Positions 26,401 through 39,900 of a DNA stretch of 64,000 nt are shown here, piece by piece (the first letter of the stretch is position 1; every line of letters starts with the position of its first letter). The stretch comes from Nymphaea colorata (lineage: Eukaryota; Streptophyta; Magnoliopsida; Nymphaeales; Nymphaeaceae). The translations under genes were made by a program, and so were the position numbers. Below the pieces are notes generated by a model. That model had not been told where the DNA came from. It saw nothing but the letters and a program-made list of their open reading frames with translations, and made no database searches. The stretch is from positions 9,610,802 through 9,674,801 of the forward strand of contig NC_045145.1 in assembly GCF_008831285.2 (NCBI RefSeq). The letters run 5' to 3'.

Positions 26401-26510
26401 AATTGTTTGGCTCATCTCATTTTGAATTGTTGTGTCGTTGCACCTCAATCTTTTATGTTAAGAAAAAAATTTATTTTTGAGGGTCAAAAGGGTTGGGGTG
26501 TGACAGGTTA
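23491..26510 (+). mobile_element. Solo LTR, ~3.0 kb, Gypsy (Del/Tekay-like) type
   Basis: The segment 23496-26505 starts TGTAACGCTCGACG and ends GGGTTGGGGTGTGACA, the form of long chromovirus-type Gypsy LTRs. It is flanked by near-identical 5-bp sequences AGTTA (23491-23495) and GGTTA (26506-26510). No internal gag/pol follows on either side, so it is best read as a solo LTR left by LTR-LTR recombination. The first ~0.6 kb is GC-rich with a CT-rich tract, which creates several spurious overlapping reading frames. It contains a 253-bp tandem duplication. Confidence 0.75.
25408..25912 (+). repeat. 253-bp tandem duplication inside solo LTR
   Basis: Two head-to-tail copies beginning TAAGTAAGAAAAAATAAGAG at 25408 and 25661, differing at only a few positions (for example CCCCATGG versus CCACATGG). 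Near-identity implies a recent duplication, or gene-conversion-like homogenisation, in an otherwise old solo LTR. Confidence 0.95.
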
Positions 26511-27317
26511 GGTCTGCAAAGACATCTTCTGATGTCAAAAACAAAGCTGAGAACACCAACGCACCTCCCAAGCCAAAGCCACATGGTTCCCTTGGCCAAG
26601 GTCAGACGAATAAATCCGTAACCGGAATCACCTTTCCTTTGATCAGAATGAGATCCTTCTCATAACAAAGTCTGCAGCTGAAGAAAAGTTCAAAACTTTG
26701 TCTGCTATCATACGGGTTTCCAATGCCGCATGTGGTTGACCTTCTTTGCCTTCCTCCTCTACTTCCTTACCAAAGGTAGCACTCAAGAGGGTGTCCTCTG
26801 TCATCACCATTTAGACCATCTGCGCCAAAAGATACTCTAGTGTCCCGGTGAAAATTGGGCTCATCAAATCACTTGTTAATGCAACTTCATCTCATCCTTG
26901 TAATTGTGGTGCCACCTCCTCCTCTGCCACTGTCTGATCTGTTGTTGCCACCCTGCGCTCCACCTCCACTAGTGCCAAAGGGACGAGCCCCAACCCCTGC
27001 TAAAGCTGAAGCTTTTGCACAAAGTTCAAGCCAATATGCACAATGGCTGATGCACATGCACATGCACTGGAACAATGGCTCTCCCCAAAGCATCATGTTC
27101 TTTTTGCAGCCTTAAAATCAATCACGCAGAGAGATATCTAAAGAGAGAAATTGCCACGCAGCCCCTTCTCATCCAAAACTAAATAGCAGAGAGAGAAGGG
27201 AAGGGTTGCCATTGTGTTGCATCAAATATGAGTGGGCGTTCGATGCATAGAATATCATCACAGCATCCTTTTCTCTCAAACAGGCAAAAACCATAGATAG
27301 AAGGGACTTACAGGCAT

Positions 27318-27412
27318 CCATTTCAGCTCCTTTTCACCTGAAAAACTGAAACGGTAGAGCGAAGGGATCCAGGACAGCCATTGCAGCCCCCTTCATCGAA
27401 CACTAGAGTTAG
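27318..27412 (-). repeat. Dispersed repeat, copy 2 (inverted)
   Basis: Reverse complement aligns with 7522-7615 over about 95 bp at roughly three quarters identity by eye. Confidence 0.6.
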
Positions 27413-27680
27413 AGTTTTCCTTTTTCAAGATACTTAATGGGTTAATCCAGTTTTTTTATTACAAGTGGGATCCCAACTTTCCTGCTCTACATCTATTACC
27501 TCCAATCTTGGTTAAATCAATAGATGGGGCTGATCCTAACCCGCTTCTCTCTCTCTCTCTCTCAAAGTCTCTCAAAGTGGTGGGCAAGGGGGATAGCACC
27601 TAGGGGAATCGAACAAAGATGTGCCCAATATGCACCTCCTGTCCAGCCAATTACACCATACCATTTTTGCAAACAAAAAA

Positions 27681-27685
27681 GAGAG

Positions 27686-27718
<33 letters not shown>
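27681..27718. repeat. GA microsatellite
   Basis: Nearly pure GA dinucleotide run, about 0.25 kb downstream of the GDPDL stop codon. Confidence 0.95.
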
Positions 27719-27721
<3 letters not shown>

Positions 27722-27958
27722 CTTCACATAGACAAGTCACACGTGGTAAAAATAACAATGATAATTTAAAGAAAAATACCACTATCATATGTTACATACA
27801 GTAATTATACATGAGACATGCCCTTTCAAAGATGACAGCCAAAAAACGGGGTAGCAAAGAGCTGAAAAGGAATGAGTAATCTAATGGTAGAAGGTGCCGA
27901 TTACAAAAGCCAAAGCAACAAAGTACAAACCGGAAATAAAGATTCCTGGCATTTCTGA

Positions 27959-28275
27959 TCAAAAAAATACTGAAAGACTAAGCAGAAACATGGCCAGGTA
28001 GAGGATGACGCTAATTGGTATCTGGGGAGCACCGCTTCGAGCTGATGTGGCTGGTCCTGGTCCTGAAGGCATTCCACCATTACTGGTTGGTGCTATTTTT
28101 GGTGAAACTGGCGGCAAAGGTGCTTCTACAACATTAGAATCTGTAAGAGATGGCGTTGGTGCCTCAGCGGGTGGAAGTGCAAGGTTCACGCTCTGCAGCA
28201 GAACAGACAGAAGTGCACCGGGCTGAGGACTCCGGATATAAGGCGGTCTTATGGGGAGGTCATAGCATGCATTAC
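27959..28275 (-). CDS. GDPDL last exon (GPI-anchor tail)
   Basis: The acceptor CTCTTGCAG precedes GTAATGCATGC; joining to the previous exon gives [16 protein letters not shown], as in the family. The exon encodes the terminal conserved cysteine, a Pro-rich linker and the C-terminal hydrophobic stretch directly before the stop at 27959-27961. The intron to the previous exon is 111 bp. Confidence 0.9.
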
Positions 28276-31200
28276 CTGCAAGAGAAACATCGATGATGTT
28301 TTACCTAGATATTACACTCTAAAGAAATTCATAGCGCACAAATAGCAAGCAAGACAGAAAAACCAATAGTTAAATGGAAATCTCACTCAAGAATGATTTA
28401 GCTGTTGCTGGATAATCAGTAATGAGACCATCAACTCCAACACCAATAAATGCATTCATGTCCATATTCGGATCAGAAAAAAAGTCCATTGGGATGGATG
28501 TGAACTCATTATGGAAAGGGTACACATAGGCTGAGATATTTGCTTTATGCAGCTTTTGAATAACATCTGTAGACCCTGTGCTAAAAGATAATTGGTCTGT
28601 GATTATTGAGCCCTTTTGAAGAGCCACAGCATGTGCAAACTTCTTGATGTCCTCGATAGCAGAGTCCGCTACACTACCAATAACCTCATCAACCTTGTAT
28701 ACAAGATTGTAGCTGGTTTCCTTCTTCATCTCAACCAACACAGCACTGTCTTTGGATTGGATCATTACTTTCTGCTTTGTTTGATTATTGTAGCCAGCAT
28801 CACTTAAGGCCTTATTCACAACATCAACCATGCTGATACTTCTGTTCTTTGCAAGGTAGGCAGCATTCTGCACATACATTCCACCATGTAAGATACTCTA
28901 AGATACAACAGAACTTCTCTTCTAAGACAAGCAACAGTAAAAAGAAAAAGCTTATCCATGTTCAATAATATTAATTATCACTATAACTTGCCGCCATAAC
29001 CTGAAATAAACAATTAAAGATAACTCATGTATCATAAACATGTTGAGGAAGGTCATCCAACTTCAAAGCTTGCTGAAAGATGTCGGACCAAAAAAGGTTA
29101 CTAAAGATGCACAAAAGACTATCGATCATTTAGCTAAGAACAAAATTGTTAACCTGCCATGCTTCAAAAATAATTCAAACATCTACAGCTTTCTACATTT
29201 ATTGTGTCTCGCTGAGCCAGTTTATTCTCAGTTAAGATCCCCAAAAACTAGAACATACTAGCAGGATCATTCCAACATGAGAATGACAGCTAAAATTTTT
29301 TATTCATTGATGTAACATTAAAATCAATACAATTAATCACATATAACCAATATTCAAGTTAAAGTGAAGCCAACCAGTTACCGACCAAGGAAATTAAAGC
29401 TTCCAACATGGTGAGGGCCAACGTCATATTTTGGAGTTGTTAATGCAAGGCTGTTGACAGTTGACACAGTAGACTCCTTGCCTCTTATTAAGCCGAAATG
29501 AAATGGAGGAATCCATGCACCAGAAACAAAAACCAAGCAGCAAAGGTGCCAAGACCAAAACAGAGGTTACAGGTTAAGGTTCAACACCAACCCAAATCTT
29601 GTTGGCCTCCTACTACCTCTCAGAAATGTAAAAGCTGTACAAAAGTTAACAAATATTAAAGAGGCCTGAATGTACCAAGACGACACATTCTGGAACCTTC
29701 ATCTATAACAACTCTGCCTAATCATATACTGAGCTCGGGCTCCTAATTTAATGGACCTCAACCTTGCCCCATAACAGGTTGGGTTTTAGCTTTAAAAAGG
29801 TTAAAAACCAAGACAAACAATCAGTTAACCAGCGACTTTATAAGTCCTATAATCACAATCTTCAATATGAGACTAAACTTTCATAATGGGGTGTCACATC
29901 CTTAACCAGGCTCACCAATCAGCATTGTTAACCATAGACCCAAATTCATCTCATAAGGGCCCAGCTGCTATAAAAAAATCATCAATGAGCTCCAGTGCAA
30001 TCAAACATATCATGCACCTTTCGACAACCTGTGGAATCTTGATAGACCCATCACCCCCTACAATGACCATGGAAACAATAAGTCCCTCTTCCCCCCCACC
30101 CTACCCCCCCTCCCCTTTCTCCTGAAACACTTCACCAGCAAGATGAATGGAGATCATATAAACTCTCAAACATGAATTGCACGTCAACAACTCACCACCC
30201 ACAATGAAAAATGAGAGTCCTGACTTCACCACCTAAGTTTTAAACTTACAAGAATTCCATCTTATTGCAAGGATCTTGAGAAAAAGAGCCTTTTCCACCC
30301 AATATTTTTTACCATAATATCCCATTCAAAAAGGACCTAAAAATTGCATTTCTTCCTACCAAACTGCAACTATATGGTAGTTGGATCCCCATGAACTGAA
30401 GATTCCCATCCATGGGTAATGCATATATTCAACGAAGTATTGCCTCCTACTCCTATCCACCATAGGCCATCCACATCTCCTTGCCATGAACAAGCCCCAA
30501 GCTTGTCTCTCTACTTTTTGTCAAAACCTCAAGGCCTTGACCACTTCACTGGGGAAGCTTGACATTCTCCTTCTTGTTAGCGTATGGAGATCGAGTCTGT
30601 TCAGACCCGATCCATTCTCCTTATATCCACACGCCTAAAGTTACTAGGCGGTGGCTCTCTTGTAATATTTTATTATTTTATGTACAAATCTGTTGTAAGC
30701 TATTAGGGTTATTCTTTTAAATTAAAAGATTAAGAAACGCAGGGCTGTGTTCAGCCGGCTGCTTCCCTTTTCCTCCATCGTCTTCTTTCATCTTCTCCTC
30801 TCAATATATCTGTTTTGCATACGGAGAGACGAATACTTTGTGAAGATTCTTACATGGTATCAAAGCCAGGTTGCATTGTCCTCCGGTGAATGATTTCAGT
30901 TTGATGTGATTAGCCCTAAATTCTTTCTTTTCTGGCGTGGTCATCCCTCTTTTCAGTTTCTGCCCTAAATCTTGCGTGATTTGCCCTAATCGTTTTGCCC
31001 TAATTTCCTCATCGTTTTGCCCTAATTTCTGTCGTTGCCCTAAATCAATTATGGATCAGCCGACTCCCTTTCTTCTATCTTCTAGCTTTCTCTCCCAACT
31101 TATTTCTCAAAAGCTGAATCATAGTAACTAATTGACTTGGAAACGTCAAATAGTTCCTTTTATTAAATGTCATAGACTCTACGGGCATATCGATGGGACC

Positions 31201-34200
31201 ACTCCAGCACCTCCTATGTATATTGACCGTGAAGTGAAGAAGACTGTAGTGGGAGATCAAGCTACTGGGGCTGCGGCTGTGAGTGAAATCAGATTTGAAT
31301 ATGAAACCATTACTGAAAATAATCCTGAGTATGAAGTTTGGCTGGCTCACGACCAGTCCCTTGTTGCCTATATTACTTCTACTTTGTCAGAGGAAGTGTC
31401 GGGAGGTATTGATGATGATTTAACAGCCCTAGAGTTGTGGTCTACCCTTGCCACCACGTATTCTCAAGTATCTGAGGCACGTTTTCTGCAGTTAAGAAGG
31501 CAATTTCAGGACATCAAGCGTGGGACGCGTACGGTCTTGGAATATTTGAATGAAACTAAAAGTGTAAGTGATCAACTTGCTGCCATTGGGCATCCCGTCA
31601 GCGACAAGGACAAAGTGCAACAAGCCTTGAGTGGACTGGGAACAGATTTTGATATTTTTCTGCACAGCCTTGGAAGTCCTACCTGTTCTTCCATCTTTCG
31701 AAGATCTCAAGGCTAAGTTATTCCAACACGAAGCTAGCCGTGTTCAGCGATAGAATTTGATTCCTTCCAACAGTCACAATGTACTGATCACAGGGACACA
31801 TGCATTGCAAGGGAATCGCACTCGTACTTGGATTCCTCAGGTGGGAATGGGAAGAGGGATTCTCCCAACACCACAGGGCATGAACAGTACTTCTACCACA
31901 TCTAGAAGGGTTCCGACTTGTTTCTATTGCAACAAGAGGGGGCATGTAAAGTCAGAATGTTGGCACAATCCGCAGAACAAAAATAATCAGATTAGACGTG
32001 AGAACAAGGCAGCAGCAGGGTCAGCTTCATCATCATCTGGATCTAATGTTTCAGCAGACGTACAACAACTCCTCATGACAGCCCTGTCTAAGCTTCATTT
32101 AAAACAAAACGAGCAAGGAGAATGGTATGTGGACTCTGGAGCAGCAGCTCATGTTACTGGTGACGCAGGTAATCTCTCTAGTGCTCTCCCTTATTTAGAT
32201 AAACACTCAGTTGTCACGGGAGATGGTTCCCATCACACAATATCACACCTTGGAAATGTACAAATTTGTATGGGCTCTTCTTTGATTCCATTAAAGAATG
32301 TTCTTGTTGTTCCAAGTGTTAAGAAAAATATTATTTCAGTGTCCAAGCTTATTGATGATACTCAGTCCTTTGTTGAATTCACACCCTCTTCTATTTATGT
32401 CAAGGATGCTCGAACCAAGAAGACATTCGCTGAGGGCGCTCGCAAAGGAGATATGTATGTCCTTGAAGGAGCTCCACAGATGTCAAAACCTCACCCTTCT
32501 GATTCATGTTTTCCAAGTCATAGTGAAGTCAATGTCACAGAGTATAATAAGCCATCCATTTGGCATGGTCGGTTAGCTTGTTGTAGTCAGTCTTTTGTTC
32601 GAAGTCTTGTTGCAGACGGGGCTCTTAGATAAGTCCAGTCTGAGTTCTGTCAGTGAGTCCAGCATGTGCTCGAGTTGTCATATCTGTAAGAGTCATGCCC
32701 TTCCTTTTCAATTAATAAATAAAAGAGCTTCAAAGGTTTTTGACACCATATATTCTGATGTTTGGGGGCCTGCTCCAGTTCCTTCTTCTTCTGGGAGTAG
32801 ATACTATGTCATTTTTGTTGATTCATATTCCCGATATACTTGGATCCATTTCATGAAACACAAATCAGAAGTTTTTCGCTTATTCACTCAATTTCATGCC
32901 TTGGTTCGAAATAAATACTCCAGTAATATTGTGCATTTTCAATATGATGGTGGTGGTGAATTTATTTCTAATGAATTTACTGAGTCCTTACTAGATAATG
33001 GGATCACTAGACAAATTTCATGTCAGCATACACCTCAGCAAAACGGAATTGCTGAAAGGAAACATATGCATGATGCATGAAACAGACTTACATATGACAT
33101 TGTGGACTGAGGCTTTCCATACGGCTATACATGTTATAAATCGATTGCCATTGGCTCTGCTTGATGGAAAATCACCATTTTTTCTTTTACACCAAGAACA
33201 GCCACGCTATGAGGAGTTGCGTGTTTTTGAATGTGTGTGCTATGTGCATGTTGATGTTTCCTTGCGAAACAAATTTCAAGATCGTGTTGTTTTATGCAGA
33301 TTTATAGGGTATGCAGAAAATTACAAGGGTTATAGGTGTTACAACCCTAAAACTGGACGTGTACATATTTCACGGCATGTTGTCTTTGATGAAAACAGGT
33401 TACAGGATCCCAAGGCTACTTCTGTGACACTCAAGGACAAAAATGAAGTTTATGATACTTGGCTTCATACTGAAATCTTAAGACAAGGGGCAGAAATGTT
33501 GACTGAGCACAATGAACAAGTTGTTAATGAGCCCGAGACATTTGTAAGTAGTTCCTTGAGCAGCACTACTTCCTTGGACAGCAAGCCTTCATCTTCTCAG
33601 CCCAATGAGCCACCTGTACATAATCGGTTCTCAGGCCTGGTGTATTCTAGGCGATCAGTTCCTACTGCAGTTCCACGCCAATCACAACACGTGCGACATC
33701 CTATTGATAGATGGGTGAGGTATAACAATTTTTCTTTGGATTTTCAGTTGTTTATGACAGAAGTCAGCAAAAAGGTGGAACCAACATCTTATCACAATGC
33801 GAGTAAGGAAAAATGTTGGGTTGAAGCTATGAATGAGGAAATGGCAGCCTTCCATGAATGTCAGACTTGGCAAATTGTCTCTCGTCCATCTGATAAGAAT
33901 GTTGTGGGATCCAAATGGGTTTATAAACTGAAATATAAGCCAGATGGTAGCATTGATCGGTATAAAGCACGACTTGTGGCGCGCGGTTTCACTCAGCAGT
34001 ATGGGGAAGATTATGATGAAACATTCAGTCCAGTCATCAAGATGGGAACAATCCGTGTGATTATTTCTCTTGCAGTCTCGTATGGATGGCATCTCTATCA
34101 GTTAGATGTCAAAAATGCTTTTCTTCATTGAATTCTTAAGGAAGAAGTATACATGGAGCAACCTCCCGGCTACACTACTCATGATTTTCAAAAATGGGTT

Positions 34201-36942
34201 TGCAAATTACAAAAGTCTCTATATGGGTTGAAGCAAGCTTCTACGTCATGGTTTGATCGTTTTTCTCATCATATACAACAAGTTGGTTTTCTCCGAAGCT
34301 CTCTCGATCACTCTTTGTTTATCTATCGTACTGGAGAAGCTACCACCTGGTTACTTATCTATGTTGATGATATTGTAATAACTGAGAATTCTTCTTCACA
34401 TATATCTTATGTTAAAGGTATGTTGAAGCAAGCATTCAAGATGAAGGATCTGGGAGAATTACGATATTTTTTGGGTGTTGAACTTGACAGGACAAATGAT
34501 AGTTTGACTCTTACACAGCACAAGTATACCCTTGATGTTTTGGACAGGGCAGGTATGACTAATTGCAAACCCATCACTACCCCCAGTGTTCTGAATACTA
34601 AATTGACTGCATCTGATAGCACTACTGCATATTCCAATCCCACATTCTATCGCAGCATTGTTGACTAATTGCAAACCCATCACTACCCCAGTGTTCTGAA
34701 TACTAAATTGACTGCATCTGATAGCACTGTTGCATATTCCAATCCCACATTCTATCGCAGCATTGTTGGTATGTTACAATACCTTACCTTTACTCGCCCA
34801 GACATAGTATATGTTGTAAATAAATCAGATCTCTCAGTTCATGCATGCACCCACTGAAAGACATATGGATGCCGCTAAGCGGATTCTACGGTATCTCAAA
34901 GCTACTCTTGGAGATGGACTAGTCTACACGAAATGTTCCAATGTTTCTCTTGGACATAGCATATATACATATACTGATGTCGACTGGGGAGGCGATCCCG
35001 ATGACCGACGATCAGTTTAAGGTTTCTGTCTCTTTCTTGATTCTAATCTCATTTGTTGGAGCAGTAAAAAGCAGCGTGCTGTTGCACGATCTAGCACTGA
35101 GGCAGAGTATAGAGCAATGGCTGCAGGGACGGCTGAAGCGTCGTGGTTACGTGATTTACTTAGGGAGCTCAATCTTCCTATTGTTCGGTCATCATTACTA
35201 TGTGACAATCAAAGTGCGATAAAAATTGCTTTCAATCCCATTTTGCATAATCGCACCAAACATATAGAGATTGATCAACATTTCATTCGTCAGAAGGTTG
35301 AAGAAGCTGAGATCTTGCCTACTTATATATCCACCAATGAACAGATAGTTGATCTTTTTACCAAAGGTCTCACAGGGCAGCATTTTTGGGATTTGAAGAA
35401 CAAGTTGTGCATGATCAAATCTCATGTATAACTTGAGGGAAGCTGTTAGCGTATGGGGATCGGGTCTGTTCAGACCCGATCCATTCTCCTTATATCCACA
35501 CGCCTAAAGTTACTAGGCGGTGGCTTTCTTGTAATATTTTATTATTTTATGTACAAATCTGTTGTAAGCTATTAGGGTTATTCTTTTAAATTAAAAGATT
35601 AAGAAACGCAGGGCTGTGTTTAGCCGACTGCTTCCCTTTTCCTCCATTGTCTTCTTTCATCTTCTCCTCTCAATATATCTGTTTTGCATACGGAGAGACG
35701 AATACTTTGTGAAGATTCTTACACTTTCAGTCTAAATTTAACAACTTTTTCCAACAAACCTGAATATCTCTCAAAACCAGATCATAGATTTTCCCCTAAC
35801 ATCCTCAATTAGAATTAGAAGCCTACCTGTCCATCCATGAGCACAAAACTTAACAATCCCATCCTTTGCCTCCCAACCTAGCCAGGCTGCCACACTACAC
35901 CAAGCGCCATAGCTTTTCCAGATGGCCAAGTCAAAGCTTTTAGAATGTTCTACGCACAAGCTGTTACACAGTGCGGGTATTTCCTTCTAACCAACTCAGG
36001 GAAGAGGCTATGTTGAGTCCATAACCAACCAGCTCAAGTACAAAATATTGCTATAACTAGTATTCCCCAACTCATGAAGCTCAATGCCTCCACAAGTTGT
36101 GTGAATGAGGTGAAGCTATTAGATTTGGAGAAGACCACGACAATCTATGCTAGCTGAAAGATAGAGTATAGGAAGACACAGTTGCTTGAGAATCAAAACC
36201 TAAAATTGATTGCCTAATGGCGCAAGGCCTGATTGCACTCTATTTATAATTAGGTTACACAGAAGTATCTGGGTCAATAATAACCCTGTACATATTACAT
36301 AAATTAGATACAATCAATACCCATATTGTAGAAAACTAAGTTGCTTGTAACTCTGGATCCAGGTTTAATGCCTCTTAATAGCCTCCTTTAAATTGTAAAT
36401 AATCAGGTACCATGCACAATTTGACCCTTTAGATACCAAAAACTCTGTCAAGTAAGGTTTCAACCTTCTGCAAATAAAATATTGATATATTTCAATGTGC
36501 TTGTGCAACTATAAACTGGATTAAAGGAAATATTTATGGCAGTTTGATGAATAACTGTAGTGACATTCATATGGACTCTTCTAGTTCACTCACCAAATGT
36601 CTGATCCATGTGTCCACAACTGTGACAGCAACCATTGTTTTATATTTTGCTTCAATACTTGATATATTTGTTTTCAACTGCTCAAGATATGAAGTTCTGA
36701 TCAAGACAACTATAATAACCTGTAATCAACCTCCTTTGATCTTAATTTTTCTGCTCAGTCTTCAACCGTATGAGTAATAATCTCGTGTTAGTTGCTATCT
36801 ATCCAATGCTTTCATTAGAAGATCCAATCTCCAATTGTTTCTTTCAAGTATCTCAATTTTTTTTTTCACAACATTCATGTGACCAGTGATAGAAATCTAG
36901 CACAATATCTGTAACCAGAAAACAGTACTCACGCAGGAAGAT

Positions 36943-36973
<31 letters not shown>

Positions 36974-39900
36974 ACAAGAAGAAAATGAGGAGAAGAAGCC
37001 GTAGCCAAAATGGTTTGCACGGCCTCTATTTATAATCCCATTTCAAGAATTCTAAGAGTCTCCAATCGTAGAATCCTAGGAGATTTCACAAGCTCCAAAG
37101 ACATTAATTACATCATAGAAACCTAAGAGACTTCACATATTACAAGGATATTAACTACAACATAGAATCCTAAGAGACTTCACATATAACAAGGATATTA
37201 ACTACAACATAGAATCCTAGGAGACTCTTCACATGTTACAAGGACATTAAATATCTTAACACATTCTACAAGGAGGTGGAATCCGAAGAAACTCCTCTTC
37301 AACGTGCTGGTAAAGGATTTATATTTTAACACCCTCCCTCAAGTTGTGCATGGTTTTGCACCATGTACAACTTGCCTTTTAGAAACTAGAATCGTTCCTT
37401 TGTTAATCCTTTTGTAAATAAGTCAGCAACTTGTTCATCTGTACGAACATAAATAGGCTGAATCTCCTTGTCTTCCACCTTTTGTTTAACAAAGTGTTGA
37501 TCAATCTCAATGTGTTTTGTTCGACCATGTTGTACGGGATTAAAGGCAATGTTAATAGTGCTTTGATTATCGCACATTAACATTGATGTTTTAATCTTTT
37601 CTCCAATGTCTTCTAGCAAATGTCTAACCCATGTAACTTCAGCAGTACCTGCAGCCATGCATCTGTATTCAGCTTCAGTGCTGGATCTTGCTACTGCCTT
37701 TTGCTTTCGACAAGTCCAAGACACAAGATTACGTCCAATGAAAATACAAAAACCAGAAATGGACTTTCTTTGATCGGGATCTCCAGCCCAATCTGCATCT
37801 GTGAATGTCATAAGTTAATGTCCAGTAGTTATATTTTCACTCTTACCATAAACTAAGTCATCTCCTGTTGTCCCTTTAAGATATCTTAATATTCTTTTGA
37901 CAGCATCCATGTGAGTATCTCTAGGTGCCTGCATAAATTGAGATACTTGATTCACAGCATTTATAATATCTGGTCTAGTAAATGTAAGATATTGAAGTGC
38001 CCCAACAATACTTCGATATTGCGTAGAATCTTCATATAACTCCCCATCTTGAGCACTTAGTCTTTGATTTAGAACACTAGGAATTCCAACAGGCTTACAA
38101 TCAGACATACCTGACTTTTTCAGTAGATCCAACGTGTATTTCTGTTGTGTCAATGTGAGGCGATTATTGTGCCTATCAATCTCCACTCCACCAAGCTCTT
38201 TCATTTTGAAGTTTTGCATCATCAAAACTTTAGCTTCTTCTATGTATTTTTCTGAATTGCCTGTGATAACAATATCATCAACATATATAAGAAGTAAAGT
38301 AAATATGTTTTCCTTTCGATAAATGAAAAGAGAGTGATCTAGAGGACATCTCCGAAAACCACATTCTTGAATCTTGCAGGAGAAACTGTCAAACCAAGAA
38401 CGTGAGGCCTGTTTAAGTCCATAAATAGATTTTCTTAGTTTGCAAACCCATACATGAGAGTCTCCTTTCGTGTATCCTGGAGGTTGTTCCATATATACTT
38501 CCTCCCTTAAATCACCATGAAGAAAAGCATTCTTCACGTCCATTTGATGCAGTCTCCATCCATATTCAAATGCCAATGACATAATCACGCGAATTGTTCC
38601 CATTTTTATCACACGGCTGAATGTCTCATCATAATCTTCTCCATATTGTTGTGTAAACCCTTTTGCTACTAACCTTGCTTTGTGTCTTTCTATGTTGCCG
38701 TCAGGTTTGTATTTAATTTTGTATACCCATTTGGAGCCCACTACATTCTTTTCGTGTGGCCTCGGAACGATCTCCCATGTTCCACATTCATGCAAGGCAT
38801 CCATTTCTTCTTTCATAACATTTCTCCAATGATGTGATTTTGATGCTTGATCAAATGAAGTAGGTTCTTCCTCCTTGCCAACTTTTGCCATGAATAACTA
38901 AAAATCAAGTGATAAAGAATCATAGCTAACCCACCTGTGAATGGGATGACGAATGCGTTGGGATCTTCTAAGGTGGGGCATGTTGTCTTCTTCACTGTGA
39001 GCATCTCTGTCCCTTAGTCGTCGACTGTAGATAAGACCCGAATACCGATGTGCATCGTTGCTCTGTTCTTCATTATTGCTTTCGTGTTGGATCTTCTTGA
39101 TTTTCACTTTGAGTCATATCCGACGGTTGTATTACTCTCTCTGGATCTTCATTTTGAGGCACATCATTTTCTATAACAGGATCTGCATTGAATAACTGTG
39201 TACTGGTCCAGGGATCATAAGATTCAATGGTCATAGGCATTTCATTTGTATTATCAAAACTATGTTCATCAAAAATGACATTTCTTGAAGTTTTGATACG
39301 TTTAGTTGTTGGATCATAGCATCGAAAACCTTTATATTCATCAGCATATCCAACAAATCTACATTGAATAGCTTTGTCTTGAAACTTGTTCCTCAAGGCA
39401 GCATCAATGTGAACATAGCATACACAACCAAAAACCTTCAAGTTATTGTAATCAGGTTGTTTGCCTAAGAGTGTAAAATATGGCGATTTAGACATCAAGA
39501 ATGTCATAGGCAAACAATTTATTATGTATACAGCAGTATGGAAGGCTTCAGTCCACAAGGAAATGGGCACATTAGTATCATGCATCATGCTCATGGCGCT
39601 TTCAACTATATGTCGATGTTTCCGCTCAACTACACCATTTTGTTGTGGTGTGTAAGGGCAGAAAATTTGTCTAGTTATCCCTTTTTCATGTAGAAATTCA
39701 ATAGAATCAAGCGAGGAATATTCTCCCCCTCCATCACATTGAAAATGCACCACATTGGATGAAAATTTAGTTTGAATCATGGCATAGAAGTTTCGAAATA
39801 TGTGGGGTACTTCTGATTTGTGTTTCATGAAGTAAATCCAGGTGAAACGTGAGTAAGAGTCAATGAATAAGACATAATATCTTGACCAAGACATGGAATC

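Larger units (their letters stand above)
26511..27958. other. Gene-free stretch downstream of GDPDL stop
   Basis: Holds the inverted copy of the dispersed repeat (27318-27412), CT and GA runs (27545-27560; 27681-27718) and, next to the gene, its probable 3' UTR on the minus strand. The 26.5-27.1 kb part looks more coding-like in composition, but no family was recognised. Confidence 0.4.
30575..35723 (+). mobile_element. Copia element B
   Basis: A full-length 5.15-kb Copia element on the plus strand inside the GDPDL intron. Its two 280-bp LTRs (30575-30854 and 35444-35723) start TGTTAGCGTATGG, end GATTCTTACA and differ at about six sites, all transitions. A primer site TGGTATCAAAGC follows the 5' LTR and the purine-rich TTGAGGGAAGC precedes the 3' LTR. 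Flanking 5-mers are CTTCT and CTTTC, an imperfect target duplication. Its coding region is related to Copia A and C. Several stops make it non-autonomous despite its young LTRs. Confidence 0.93.

Noticed and set aside
29040-29261. 73-codon frame in the GDPDL intron
   Set aside because: No family recognised, wrong strand for the gene, and length expected by chance in AT-rich DNA.
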